Below are positions 20,832 through 30,042 of a stretch of 64,000 bases of DNA, one piece after another. The translations under genes and the position numbers were made by a program. Positions within the stretch are counted from its first letter, which is position 1, and every line of letters begins with the position of its first letter. This stretch comes from Photobacterium toruni. GTDB lineage: Bacteria > Pseudomonadota > Gammaproteobacteria > Enterobacterales > Vibrionaceae. The notes beneath the pieces are model-generated. The model was not told where the DNA came from and did not search any database. It saw only the letters and a list, made by a program, of their open reading frames with translations. The stretch covers positions 124,001 to 188,000 of the forward strand of contig NZ_AP024854.1 in the NCBI RefSeq assembly GCF_024529955.1. Direction: 5' to 3'.

Positions 20832-20867
20832 AAAAAAGCGAGGGTCAATAGACACTCGCTTTTTTTG
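20832..20867. terminator. Terminator between convergent pyrE and slmA
   Basis: Stem with outer arms AAAAAAGCGAG and CTCGCTTTTTT plus an inner GTC/GAC pair across one mismatch, loop AATA. A-run and T-run at the two ends make it effective on both strands. Confidence 0.9.
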
Positions 20868-20898
20868 GTGCTTTTTATCGTGTGGTTTATCGGTTTGG

Positions 20899-21489
20899 TT
20901 AACCTAACTGACCACTAAGCAATTGCCAGTAATCGTCAAAGTTTTCGGTTGGCTTATATTTGAAGTTTGAACGAACATAACGACTTAGGCTGCCTTCTAC
21001 TTGACCAAGTAACTGGGCGGCTAAAATGGATTCCTCAATAGGAAAGCCTTTGCCTTCACGCAATTTGCGCTCTTTAAGGATTTGACGTAATTGTGATTCA
21101 ACGCGCTCAAATAACTGATTAATGCGTGATTGTAAGCGATCTTGTTCAAACATCAGTGCGTGACCTGTCATGATGCGACTCAGCCCAGGATTACGTTCAC
21201 CAAACATTAATATCAGTTGCAGTACCATACGCAGACGAGTAAGGGTGTCTTTTTCGTCATCAAGAATACGGTTTATACGGGTAGTAATTGAATCTTCGAT
21301 AAATTCAATCAGGCCTTCAAACATCCGTGCTTTACTTGGGAAGTGGCGATAGAGTGCAGCTTCCGAGACCCCAACATTAGCCGCCAGCATTTTGGTGGTA
21401 ATACGTTGGCTTCCTTGATTTGATTCCAACATATGAGCAAGACACTGAAGTATCTCTTCGCGGCGATTGCTTTTTTTGGTGCCAGCCAT
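20899..21489 (-). CDS. slmA: Nucleoid occlusion factor SlmA
   Basis: A 196-residue TetR-fold DNA-binding protein that, bound to its sites on the chromosome, disassembles FtsZ filaments and keeps the division septum away from the nucleoid. The N-terminal helix-turn-helix is visible as [24 protein letters not shown] (split across residues ~34-57). The C-terminal dimer domain begins near [11 protein letters not shown]. Length and sequence match SlmA closely. It lies after dut-coaBC on the minus strand, behind a terminator, so it likely has its own promoter in the 232-base gap. Confidence 0.96.
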   Translation of the reverse strand: MAGTKKSNRREEILQCLAHMLESNQGSQRITTKMLAANVGVSEAALYRHFPSKARMFEGLIEFIEDSITTRINRILDDEKDTLTRLRMVLQLILMFGERNPGLSRIMTGHALMFEQDRLQSRINQLFERVESQLRQILKERKLREGKGFPIEESILAAQLLGQVEGSLSRYVRSNFKYKPTENFDDYWQLLSGQLG

Positions 21490-21606
21490 GAATTATCGTT
21501 CCTTTGCAAAATGAGACTGCCCATGGACAGCATGAAACTCGCTTATCTTAGCGATGACATTGCGTTGTGAAAAGCGATCGATGGTAAATGTATGCAGTTT
21601 ATCAGC

Positions 21607-21638
21607 AAAAAAAGCGCAACCTTCAATAGTTGCGCTTT
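21607..21638 (-). terminator. Terminator of the coaBC-dut unit
   Basis: Ten-base perfect arms (AAAGCGCAAC 21611-21620 and complement 21629-21638). On the minus strand the stem is followed by seven T, a strong rho-independent terminator about 85 bases after dut. Confidence 0.9.
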
Positions 21639-21721
21639 GTGCTTGATCGTTATCGGTTATTTTATCATCAAAACTATCCTATACATCAACCGTATAGTGG
21701 AATTGATTGATTGCGATAGTA

Positions 21722-22180
21722 TTATTGACGACCTGAGTGACCAAAGCCACCTTCACCACGCTGACTTGCATCGTCAAAATCAGTCACAATATTAAACTGC
21801 GCTTGTACTACGGGTAGGAAAACTAACTGTGCAATACGATCACCGGGTTCAATAGTGAAAGTTGTATCACCACGATTCCATACTGACACCATTAATTGAC
21901 CTTGATAGTCTGAATCGATTAGACCAATAAGATTACCTAAGACGATACCATGTTTATGGCCAAGACCTGATCGCGGTAAAATCGTTGCCGCTAGATTTGG
22001 GTTGCCAATATGAATGGCTAAACCGGTGGCGACTAAATGAGTTTCTCCCGACGCGACGGTTAATGCTTGATCAAGACATGCACGTAAATCAAGCCCTGCT
22101 GAACCTGTTGTTGCATATGCAGGTAATGGAAATTCTGTTCCAACGCGAGGGTCAAGAATTTTAAGATCGATAGTATTCAT
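21722..22180 (-). CDS. dut: Deoxyuridine 5'-triphosphate nucleotidohydrolase
   Basis: A 152-residue homotrimeric dUTPase that converts dUTP to dUMP and pyrophosphate, keeping uracil out of DNA and supplying dTMP synthesis. All five motifs are seen: [40 protein letters not shown] and the C-terminal [10 protein letters not shown] arm. It follows coaBC by nine bases, a pairing conserved in E. coli. Confidence 0.97.
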   Translation of the reverse strand: MNTIDLKILDPRVGTEFPLPAYATTGSAGLDLRACLDQALTVASGETHLVATGLAIHIGNPNLAATILPRSGLGHKHGIVLGNLIGLIDSDYQGQLMVSVWNRGDTTFTIEPGDRIAQLVFLPVVQAQFNIVTDFDDASQRGEGGFGHSGRQ

Positions 22181-22189
22181 AATAATGCT

Positions 22190-23404
22190 CTAGTGCGTGG
22201 CGTGTTGATAAAGGGCGACAATTTCGGTAATTAATTGCTGGCCAAGATCGGCTTTAGTGGCTAATGGTAATGCTTTATCACCGTTAGGCCAGTATAAATG
22301 TAAGGCATTAGTGTCGCTATTAAAGCCTTGGCCTTGAACTGAGACATCATTGGCACAAATAAGGTCGAGATTTTTAGTGGTTAGTTTACCACGAGCATAA
22401 TGCTCTACATTTTGAGTTTCAGCAGCAAAGCCGACAGTGAAGGGACGCTGTTCTGTTAGTGCTGCAATAGAAGCCACAATATCTGGATTCTTCACCAGTT
22501 GAATCACCATTTCTTCATTACCAGCCTGCTTTTTCATTTTTTGCGTTGCAACTTGTGCTGGACGGAAATCGGCTACTGCAGCGCAGGCAATAAAGATCTG
22601 ACTCTTTACTGCATAAGTTAACGCGGCTTGTTGCATTTCAATAGCGCTATTAATATCAATACGGGTGACACCAGCAGGTGTTGCAAGATTAACTGGACCG
22701 CTAATTAAGGTCACGTTAGCACCACGTTTAGCGGCGGCTTCTGCAATAGCAAATCCCATCTTACCTGAACTGTAATTACTTAAGTAACGCACTGGATCTA
22801 TCGCTTCACGGGTAGGTCCTGCGGTGATCATAATAGTTAGACCACTAAGATCTTCTTGATGGAAGAACGCTTCACAATGGTGGACGAGTTGCATCGGTTC
22901 TAACATTCGCCCTGGACCAACATCACCACACGCTTGTTCACCGCTAGCCGGTCCCCATAAGGTCATTCCTCGACGCTGTAACGTCGCCAGATTCTCTTGA
23001 GTCGCAATATTACGGTACATCTGTTGGTTCATTGCCGGAGCGACTGCAATTGGAGCGTCAGTGGCTAGACACAGCGTTGAGAGTAAATCATTCCCCATGC
23101 CCGCACTGATACGGGCAATTAAATCTGCAGTTGCAGGAGCTAATAAAACCAGGTCAGCCCATTTAGCTAATTCAATATGGCTCATAGAGGCTTCAGCAGA
23201 AGGGTCTAATAAGCTACTTGCAACGGGATTACCTGACACCGCTTGCATCGTTAACGGAGTAATGAACTCTTGTGCAGCTTTGGTCATTACGACTTGGACT
23301 TGTGCACCGCGTTCGATTAAACGACGAGTAAGCTCTGCGCATTTATAGGCAGCGATACCGCCGCTAATGCCGAGAAGGATTTTTTTTCCTGCCAGTGTTT
23401 GCAT
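22190..23404 (-). CDS. coaBC: Bifunctional phosphopantothenoylcysteine decarboxylase/synthase CoaBC
   Basis: A 404-residue flavoprotein for two steps of coenzyme A synthesis. The N-terminal CoaC half ([15 protein letters not shown], the [13 protein letters not shown] histidine and substrate-clamp residues [11 protein letters not shown]) decarboxylates phosphopantothenoylcysteine. The C-terminal CoaB half starts near residue 190 ([19 protein letters not shown]) and joins phosphopantothenate to cysteine with CTP. It heads the coaBC-dut unit and is divergent from radC across 237 bases. Confidence 0.96.
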   Translation of the reverse strand: MQTLAGKKILLGISGGIAAYKCAELTRRLIERGAQVQVVMTKAAQEFITPLTMQAVSGNPVASSLLDPSAEASMSHIELAKWADLVLLAPATADLIARISAGMGNDLLSTLCLATDAPIAVAPAMNQQMYRNIATQENLATLQRRGMTLWGPASGEQACGDVGPGRMLEPMQLVHHCEAFFHQEDLSGLTIMITAGPTREAIDPVRYLSNYSSGKMGFAIAEAAAKRGANVTLISGPVNLATPAGVTRIDINSAIEMQQAALTYAVKSQIFIACAAVADFRPAQVATQKMKKQAGNEEMVIQLVKNPDIVASIAALTEQRPFTVGFAAETQNVEHYARGKLTTKNLDLICANDVSVQGQGFNSDTNALHLYWPNGDKALPLATKADLGQQLITEIVALYQHATH

Positions 23405-23641
23405 GGTTTTGCCTGTGTCTAGAAGCCAGTAAATTTGGCAGACACGATAGCATCAAACGTATAAATGGTCATTGTCTGCAACTCATCGTTTTATCTTTAG
23501 AGGTGATCATGGCAAGGTTCTGGCGTTGTAACCTGAGCCATTAATCATAAATTTTGGAGGTGCTTTCAAGGAACTTTGGTTGTTAGGTTGTATAAAAGCG
23601 ATAGCCTGTTTTGCTAGTGATTGTTCAATATCGGAGGGAAT

Positions 23642-24316
23642 ATGTCGCTTAAGCAATTGCCATTAGCATCACGGCCACGAGAAAAATTATTATCTCATGG
23701 TAGTCATGCGCTAACAGATGCCGAATTATTAGCCATTTTTTTGCGTACGGGCATTAAAGGGATGAATGCGTTGGAACTGGCGACGTATTTATTACAAGAA
23801 TTTGGTTCATTGCGAGCTTTGCTGGCGGCAGATAAAGAGACTTTTTGTCAGGTTAAAGGTTTGGGACCAGCAAAATTTGCACTTTTACAGGCAGTTTTGG
23901 CGATGGGTGACCGATATTTAGAAGAAATTTTAAAAAAAGATAATGCGCTCACAAACCCACAAAATACTCGCCAATATTTAGTTAAAAAATTACGCCATAA
24001 ACAGCGCGAAGCCTTTTATATCCTATTCCTAGACAATCAGCACCGCGTGATTTCAGGTGAGGTATTATTTGAAGGAACACTCGATTGTGCGAGCGTTTAT
24101 CCACGTGAAGTTGTAAAAAGATCGTTAGAACTTAATGCAGCCGCGTTAATTTTAGCGCATAATCATCCATCAGGCGTTGCTGAACCTAGTCAGGCTGACC
24201 ATCGAATAACCCGCAAGATCAGCGATTCGCTGGCTTTAGTCGATATTCGTGTTCTGGATCATTTTGTTGTCGGTGAAGGGGATGTTATTTCCTTTGCTGA
24301 GCGCGGTTGGCTATAA
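23642..24316 (+). CDS. radC: RadC-family JAMM/MPN domain protein
   Basis: A 224-residue protein. The ATG at 23642 is preceded by GGAGGGAAT, a near-ideal ribosome site. The N-terminal half has helix-hairpin-helix residues ([17 protein letters not shown]). The C-terminal MPN+ domain has the JAMM metal motif [14 protein letters not shown] and ends FAERGWL. The original role in recombination repair assigned to E. coli radC has been withdrawn; the present function is unknown, with links to competence in some species. It is immediately upstream of rpmB-rpmG, as in most gammaproteobacteria. Confidence 0.93.
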   Translation: MSLKQLPLASRPREKLLSHGSHALTDAELLAIFLRTGIKGMNALELATYLLQEFGSLRALLAADKETFCQVKGLGPAKFALLQAVLAMGDRYLEEILKKDNALTNPQNTRQYLVKKLRHKQREAFYILFLDNQHRVISGEVLFEGTLDCASVYPREVVKRSLELNAAALILAHNHPSGVAEPSQADHRITRKISDSLALVDIRVLDHFVVGEGDVISFAERGWL

Positions 24317-24363
24317 AATAGACAATTTTCGAAAAAAAAAGTGAGAAAGGATCTGCTCGGGAC

Positions 24364-24392
24364 TTGAGCAACTGGTTTTGACTTAGTATAAT
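24364..24392 (+). promoter_or_regulatory. Strong sigma-70 promoter for rpmB-rpmG
   Basis: TTGAGC (24364-24369), a 17-base spacer and consensus TATAAT (24387-24392), followed by GC-rich GCGCGACC at the expected start site. GC-rich discriminators are typical of ribosomal promoters under ppGpp (stringent) control. The predicted leader is about 90 bases. Confidence 0.7.
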
Positions 24393-24487
24393 GCGCGACC
24401 TTTGATAGCTGTGGTTATATGTAAAATTGAATTTTACATTAAATTTCCATGGTAGATATCGAGCGAAACGATTTGGAGAAGACAGTA

Positions 24488-24724
24488 ATGTCCCGAGTAT
24501 GCCAAGTAACTGGTAAGCGTCCTGTAACGGGTAACAACCGTTCACACGCACGTAATGCCACCAAGCGTCGTTTTCTGCCGAACCTGCAAATTCATCGTTT
24601 CTGGGTAGAAAGCGAAAAACGCTTCGTTAAACTACGTCTTACTGCTAAAGGTATGCGTATCATTGATAAGAAAGGTATTGATGCCGTTCTTGCAGAGATG
24701 CGTGTCCGCGGCGAGAACGTTTAG
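24488..24724 (+). CDS. rpmB: 50S ribosomal protein L28
   Basis: A 78-residue basic protein of the large subunit, beginning [16 protein letters not shown] and ending in EMRVRGENV, essentially the family sequence. The ATG at 24488 has GGAGAAG upstream; an in-frame upstream ATG at 24449 precedes this ribosome site and would extend the protein beyond the known L28 start. It is paired with rpmG 13 bases downstream. Confidence 0.98.
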   Translation: MSRVCQVTGKRPVTGNNRSHARNATKRRFLPNLQIHRFWVESEKRFVKLRLTAKGMRIIDKKGIDAVLAEMRVRGENV

Positions 24725-24737
24725 AGGAATTTGAACA

Positions 24738-24905
24738 ATGGCTAAAGGCATTCGTGAGAAGATCCGTCTAGTATCATCAGCTGGTACAGGCCACTTCTAC
24801 ACTACCGACAAGAACAAGCGCAACATGCCAGGCAAATTTGAGATCAAGAAATTTGATCCAGTAGTTCGCCAGCACGTGCTTTACAAAGAAGCTAAAATCA
24901 AGTAA
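24738..24905 (+). CDS. rpmG: 50S ribosomal protein L33
   Basis: A 55-residue large-subunit protein reading [20 protein letters not shown] at the start and [18 protein letters not shown] at the end. GAGGAAT lies ten bases before the ATG. It lacks the Cys pairs of zinc-binding L33 variants, so it is the zinc-free type. It is co-transcribed with rpmB and followed by a terminator. Confidence 0.98.
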   Translation: MAKGIREKIRLVSSAGTGHFYTTDKNKRNMPGKFEIKKFDPVVRQHVLYKEAKIK

Positions 24906-24925
24906 TTGATTTTTAAATCTTTGAT

Positions 24926-24952
24926 AAAAACCCAGCCTAGCTGGGTTTTTTT
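24926..24952 (+). terminator. Terminator of rpmB-rpmG
   Basis: Stem CCCAGC/GCTGGG (24931-24936, 24940-24945) extended by A/T pairs, loop CTA, with seven T at 24946-24952. Confidence 0.92.
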
Positions 24953-24973
24953 ATATTTAAAATTCGGTATTCT

Positions 24974-25017
24974 TTTCCTACTTTCCTACTTTCCTACTTT
25001 CCTACTTTCCTACTTTC
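24974..25017. repeat. Five tandem copies of octamer TTTCCTAC
   Basis: Five perfect head-to-tail copies (24974-25013) plus a four-base partial copy, in the gap between the rpmG terminator and an unknown gene. Perfect copies of this length are prone to slippage, so the copy number may vary between strains. Confidence 0.95.
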
Positions 25018-25141
25018 AATATTCTTGAATATTCTTTAATTAATTTATCATGATGAAACAATAACGTAATGGCTGGTTGTTATTGCTGATGGCAATGTTA
25101 TCTTAACTAGCATAAGTAAATGCGCATAGGAGCGCCTGAGA

Positions 25142-25636
25142 ATGCGGTTAACGCGACGGGGATGGAATAACGTTATCATTATTGGTGTTTTGGCTTTTAT
25201 CGCTGTTATACGGCTTCCAGAGCTTATTCGTGAACGGTTGGCTATAACAACGTCCTCGATACCAGCATCAGCAGTAATTCCATTATTTGCCTCTGATCGT
25301 ATTATTCGACAGCTATTGTTACCAACAATAGCGTTGCAGCATTCTGCGGCGGGTTGGAAGAGCCAGCCTTCACTTGGATCTGATATCGCAGCCTTTGTCA
25401 GTCGCTGGCAAACATTGCAAGGAACTAAAGTGAGTGCTGAGCAGCTATTAGTATTAAAAAAACAATTGCTCGTGCCACATACTGTAGAAGCGTGGTTTAT
25501 CGGCCAGCCACAACCGCAACGGATCACCGCATATCAATTATCACATTTTTGGCTATTCAATAATGGTGCAGGGCAATGGCTCGCTGTAACGGTTGATTCT
25601 GATTTTCTATTTCCGCCATTATCGTCAAAACAATAA
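25142..25636 (+). CDS. Membrane-anchored hypothetical protein upstream of mutM
   Basis: A 164-residue protein whose N-terminus (RLTRRGWNNVIIIGVLAF) looks like a positively charged start followed by one membrane-spanning helix at about residues 10-26. The remaining ~135 residues should face the periplasm and contain no cysteine pair or catalytic motif that I recognise. The start has AGGAGCGCCTGAGA upstream, a good ribosome site. mutM begins 23 bases after its stop, so the two are probably co-transcribed. An octamer repeat lies 125 bases upstream. The function is unknown; a signal-anchored envelope factor is the most that can be said. Confidence 0.75.
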   Translation: MRLTRRGWNNVIIIGVLAFIAVIRLPELIRERLAITTSSIPASAVIPLFASDRIIRQLLLPTIALQHSAAGWKSQPSLGSDIAAFVSRWQTLQGTKVSAEQLLVLKKQLLVPHTVEAWFIGQPQPQRITAYQLSHFWLFNNGAGQWLAVTVDSDFLFPPLSSKQ

Positions 25637-25659
25637 TAATTATTGGAGCAAGATGAAAG

Positions 25660-26469
25660 ATGCCTGAATTACCTGAAGTTGAAGTCACGCGAATGGGGAT
25701 CACTCCACATGTTGTTGGGCAAACGGTAACTGAAATCATTATTCGTAATGGTCGTTTACGATGGCCGATCCCTGATGCAATTAAAAGCATCGAAGGTCAA
25801 GTGATTCGAAAAGTCACACGACGGGCAAAATATTTATTATTAGAAACAGATATTGGCTATGCGATTGTCCATCTTGGTATGTCGGGTAGTTTACGTATTT
25901 TACCTGCGGGCTCTGCTGTAGAAAAACATGATCATGTCGATGTGGTTTTAGGCAGTGGTGAAATTCTACGTTATAACGATCCTCGTCGCTTTGGCGCATG
26001 GTTGTGGCAACCTATAGGGGAAAACCATTCTGTGTTAGAGAAAATGGGCCCAGAGCCGCTCTGTGACGATTTTAATGTGGATTATTTAGTTGCGAAGGCC
26101 AAAGGAAAGCGTAAAGCGATTAAATTACTGATCATGGATAATCACATTGTGGTTGGGGTCGGTAATATTTATGCCAATGAATCACTCTTTGCGGCAGGTA
26201 TTGATCCACAGTCTCCCGCAGGAAAAGTCTCATTTCTAAAATTACAGTTATTGGTCAGTGAAATTAAGACGGTACTTAAAAAAGCAATCGCTCAAGGCGG
26301 CACAACGTTAAAAGATTTTAAAAATGCCGATGGTAAGCCGGGCTATTTTGCTCAAGAATTACAAGTTTATGGCAAAGGGGGGCAACCTTGTCCGCGTTGT
26401 AGAGAGCCTTTAATCGATATAAAACTCGGCCAGAGAGCCACTGTTTTTTGTGGTAAGTGTCAGGGTTAA
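25660..26469 (+). CDS. mutM: Formamidopyrimidine-DNA glycosylase (Fpg/MutM)
   Basis: A 269-residue bifunctional glycosylase/AP lyase that removes 8-oxoguanine and ring-opened purines. The catalytic N-terminus PELPEVE (Pro2 nucleophile, Glu3) is present. The middle contains the helix-two-turn-helix ([17 protein letters not shown]), and the C-terminus carries the CxxC...CxxC zinc finger ([16 protein letters not shown]). The length is identical to E. coli MutM. Located close to coaD and LPS genes, as in E. coli and vibrios. Confidence 0.97.
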   Translation: MPELPEVEVTRMGITPHVVGQTVTEIIIRNGRLRWPIPDAIKSIEGQVIRKVTRRAKYLLLETDIGYAIVHLGMSGSLRILPAGSAVEKHDHVDVVLGSGEILRYNDPRRFGAWLWQPIGENHSVLEKMGPEPLCDDFNVDYLVAKAKGKRKAIKLLIMDNHIVVGVGNIYANESLFAAGIDPQSPAGKVSFLKLQLLVSEIKTVLKKAIAQGGTTLKDFKNADGKPGYFAQELQVYGKGGQPCPRCREPLIDIKLGQRATVFCGKCQG

Positions 26470-26601
26470 AATAAATAGTTATTCGTTTTTAGTTAACGAT
26501 AGGTTCACTTTTTTTGATCAAAAATAAGCATAAACATTGTTATTATTATCATATGATTTATGAAAATAGTTAATGGTTTTTCAATATATTAAGGACTAAA
26601 A

Positions 26602-27606
26602 ATGAAGTATTTAGTGACCGGCGTTGCTGGTTTTATTGGTAGCGCGGTTACTGAGCGTTTATGTGCCCAAGGTCATCAAGTGATTGGTATTGATAATCTT
26701 AATGATTATTATGATGTCGCTTTGAAGCATGCACGTTTAAACCGGATTGCTCATTCTAATTTTACGTTTGTTGAAATGGATCTTGCAGATCGCGATGCAA
26801 TCGCAAACTTGTTTTCTGAACAAAAATTTAATCGAGTGATCCATTTTGCAGGTCAAGCTGGTGTTCGTTATTCAATAGATAATCCAATGGCTTATGGTGA
26901 TAGTAACTTAATTGGCTATTTGACTATCCTTGAAGGTTGTCGTCATCATAAAGTAGAGCATTTTATTTATGCATCATCTAGTTCTGTGTATGGTTTAAAT
27001 CAAAAAATGCCTTTTGATACTGCTGACAGTGTTGATCATCCAGTATCTTTATATGCGGCAACTAAAAAAGCCAATGAATTGATGGCACACAGTTATTCTC
27101 ATCTTTACGGTATTCCAACGACAGGATTGCGTTTCTTTACTGTTTACGGTCCGTGGGGCCGTCCAGATATGGCGTTGTTTAAATTTACCAATGCGATAAT
27201 GGAAGGCAAAGAAATTGATATTTATAACAATGGCAATATGAGCCGCGATTTCACTTATATCGACGATATTGTTGAAGGTGTTATGCGTATTCAGGATGTG
27301 ATCCCACAGCCTAATGCTGAGTGGACAGTTGAAGCTAATTCATCAGCAACCAGCTCTGCACCATACCGTATTTATAATATTGGCCATGGTAGCCCGGTTA
27401 AATTAATGGATTATGTTGAAGCTTTGGAAGAATCGTTAGGTATTGAAGCAAAGAAAAACTTTATGCCAATGCAACCCGGCGATGTTTACATGACGTATGC
27501 TGATACTGACGACTTATTTGCAGCAACTGGTTATAAGCCTGCGGTTGAAGTTAAACAAGGCGTGCAGGCTTTTGTTGATTGGTACCGTGAGTATTACAAT
27601 AAATAA
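26602..27606 (+). CDS. UDP-glucuronate 4-epimerase family protein
   Basis: A 334-residue short-chain dehydrogenase/epimerase with the NAD-binding motif TGVAGFIGSAV at residues 6-16 and catalytic YxxxK (LYAATKKANE, near residue 150) with SSSSVYG before it. The sequence matches the GalE-like branch that interconverts UDP-glucuronate and UDP-galacturonate rather than RmlB or GalE itself. UDP-GalA could be used for the LPS core or capsule. It stands alone on the plus strand at the edge of the LPS locus and ends in its own terminator. The exact substrate is inferred from family resemblance. Confidence 0.85.
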   Translation: MKYLVTGVAGFIGSAVTERLCAQGHQVIGIDNLNDYYDVALKHARLNRIAHSNFTFVEMDLADRDAIANLFSEQKFNRVIHFAGQAGVRYSIDNPMAYGDSNLIGYLTILEGCRHHKVEHFIYASSSSVYGLNQKMPFDTADSVDHPVSLYAATKKANELMAHSYSHLYGIPTTGLRFFTVYGPWGRPDMALFKFTNAIMEGKEIDIYNNGNMSRDFTYIDDIVEGVMRIQDVIPQPNAEWTVEANSSATSSAPYRIYNIGHGSPVKLMDYVEALEESLGIEAKKNFMPMQPGDVYMTYADTDDLFAATGYKPAVEVKQGVQAFVDWYREYYNK

Positions 27607-27628
27607 GTTAATGATAATTTGAGTCAGA

Positions 27629-27655
27629 GAGGGAGTTAATACGCTCCCTTTTTTT
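27629..27655 (+). terminator. Terminator of the epimerase gene
   Basis: GGGAG (27631-27635) pairs with CTCCC (27644-27648), followed by seven T on the plus strand. The stem is short but correctly placed 25 bases after the stop. Confidence 0.7.
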
Positions 27656-27657
27656 GA

Positions 27658-28149
<492 letters not shown>

Positions 28150-28153
28150 TTAC

Positions 28154-29221
28154 TTATTTTGGTTGTGAATTTAATATTACAGGTGATGATTTAAGCACAC
28201 TATCTAATTTTTCTCTGACCATCGCAACACTAATTTGCGGCATGATATCGCTCCCTTTGACGCGAGCTCCCCATGGTAACTCACCTAATGGTTTTCCGTA
28301 ATGTTGTTCTGCGACTTGTTGATAAACACTAACAGTATATGGCTGTGATAAATATGGTCCAGTGCGCGCTGGATTGCTATGGCCATAAAGTCCAATTACA
28401 GATGTATTTTGGGTGGTTGCTAAATGTGCAGGACCTGAATCTGGCGCGAGCACAACAGTTGCGGCACGTAATAATGCTGTAAGCTGTAATAGGGTGGTTT
28501 TACCTATTAAATTTATAATTGGTGCCTTACTAAGGCTAATAATGTGTTGACCTAATTGTTGCTCACGCTCCGTGGGTGAACCGCACAATATAACGGCCAA
28601 ACCTTTAGTTACCGCATAATCTGCAATAGCGGCATAGCGTTCTGGAAGCCAATTACGTTCATCTTTACTGGCCGCAGGTGAGATCACTAATGTTGGTTGT
28701 TGAATATATTGTTCAGCAATACTGTTATCTTCAGCAGTAAGTGGAATATTCCATTCTGGCGCAGAAAAGGGAACACCAATGTAACGCGCAAAATCAGCCA
28801 TATTATCGAGTACATGAACACTGTCAGTATTGGGTAAGTGCTTATTAGTAAACAACCATTGGCCTTCTTTGGTGCGATTTTTACTAAACCCAATACGATA
28901 CTTAGCTTTAATACCTAAAGATAGTACACTTGCACGTAGGGCAACTTGCATATCTAACAGCGCATCGAAACGGTATGATTTCAGTTGTTGCCAAACCTGT
29001 TTAATGCCATGCCAGCCAGCTTTTTTATCAAAACTGATCACCTTAATATTGGGTAAGGCATTGATTAGCTGAGCCTCAACTTTACCAGCAACCCAAGTGA
29101 TTTCAGTCGTTGGCCACTGGTGTTGGATAGCTTGAACAACCGCAATCGCATGGCATACGTCACCAATAGCTGATAAACGTAAAATACAAATTGAACGTGG
29201 TGGCGTTGAGAATAGAGCCAT
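28154..29221 (-). CDS. GT9-family LPS heptosyltransferase (OpsX-like)
   Basis: A 355-residue GT-B glycosyltransferase of family 9. The N-terminus has the characteristic ICILRLSAIGDVCHA and the C-terminal ADP-heptose site shows VVLAPDSGPAHLATTQNT, GLYGHSNPARTGPY. The tail with LPWGARVKGSDIM resembles OpsX of Haemophilus and relatives, which adds the first heptose to a phosphorylated single Kdo. The presence of kdkA next door fits that activity. It precedes coaD on the same strand. Acceptor specificity is inferred. Confidence 0.85.
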   Translation of the reverse strand: MALFSTPPRSICILRLSAIGDVCHAIAVVQAIQHQWPTTEITWVAGKVEAQLINALPNIKVISFDKKAGWHGIKQVWQQLKSYRFDALLDMQVALRASVLSLGIKAKYRIGFSKNRTKEGQWLFTNKHLPNTDSVHVLDNMADFARYIGVPFSAPEWNIPLTAEDNSIAEQYIQQPTLVISPAASKDERNWLPERYAAIADYAVTKGLAVILCGSPTEREQQLGQHIISLSKAPIINLIGKTTLLQLTALLRAATVVLAPDSGPAHLATTQNTSVIGLYGHSNPARTGPYLSQPYTVSVYQQVAEQHYGKPLGELPWGARVKGSDIMPQISVAMVREKLDSVLKSSPVILNSQPK

Positions 29222-29253
29222 GAGATTACCTTATTAAAAGTGGTCGGTGAATT

Positions 29254-30039
29254 ATGCCGCTAGCCATTGAAATTGTAAAATATTCAACAATAAATGCGAG
29301 AGAGGCTGTAGTGCAGGAAATTATCAGTAACAACCAGGCTATTTGGTTTGATAGCGATTATCTAAGTGCAGATCCGCATGGTTGCTTTGATATTGAGTAT
29401 TGGCGTCAGCGTGATGCAGTTATTGGTTCCGCCGAGGGGCGTGGTACAACATGGTTTGTTGCCGATGAAAAACTGGAGATGGCATTACGTCATTATCATC
29501 GTGGTGGGCTGTTTGCTAAAGTGAATAATGACAGCTATTGGTTCTCTAATTGGCATACCACTCGCAGTGGGGCAGAGCTCGCATTATTAAAATTATTACG
29601 TGATGGTGGGGTTAATGTGCCACGTCCCGTAGCTGCGCGTGCAGTTAAAAAAGGTCTGACATATAAAGCGGATATTTTGGTGGAGAAGGTTGCTAATAGT
29701 CGTGATTTAGTGGCATTGCTACAAAGCCACACCGTCGCGGCAACAGTGTGGCATGATATTGGTGAAATAATTGGTAAAATGCATGATTTGCAAGTCTGCC
29801 ATACCGATTTAAATGCTCATAATATTTTATTAGACGATAGTCAGCGCCCATGGCTGATTGATTTTGATAAATGTGATTGTCGCGACGGCGATGATTGGAA
29901 AGTCGAGAATTTAGCACGTTTAAAGCGCTCTTTTCTCAAAGAAGTCGATAAACGTGCGATTAAGTGGTGCGAAGATGATTGGATTGCTTTGTGTGATGGC
30001 TATGCACATAAAAATCAACTTCGTATTACCATCAGCTAA
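29254..30039 (+). CDS. kdkA: 3-deoxy-D-manno-octulosonate kinase
   Basis: A 261-residue kinase of the APH/eukaryotic-like fold that phosphorylates O4 of the Kdo residue attached to lipid A, at the inner face of the inner membrane. The catalytic loop is CHTDLNAHNILLDD near residue 188 and the metal-binding motif is LIDFDKCDCR. The N-terminal half holds LRHYHRGGLFAK. It starts 32 bases from the divergent OpsX-like gene and ends only three bases from convergent waaA. Kdo phosphorylation replaces the second Kdo in Haemophilus- and Vibrio-type inner cores. Confidence 0.93.
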   Translation: MPLAIEIVKYSTINAREAVVQEIISNNQAIWFDSDYLSADPHGCFDIEYWRQRDAVIGSAEGRGTTWFVADEKLEMALRHYHRGGLFAKVNNDSYWFSNWHTTRSGAELALLKLLRDGGVNVPRPVAARAVKKGLTYKADILVEKVANSRDLVALLQSHTVAATVWHDIGEIIGKMHDLQVCHTDLNAHNILLDDSQRPWLIDFDKCDCRDGDDWKVENLARLKRSFLKEVDKRAIKWCEDDWIALCDGYAHKNQLRITIS

Positions 30040-30042
30040 GCG

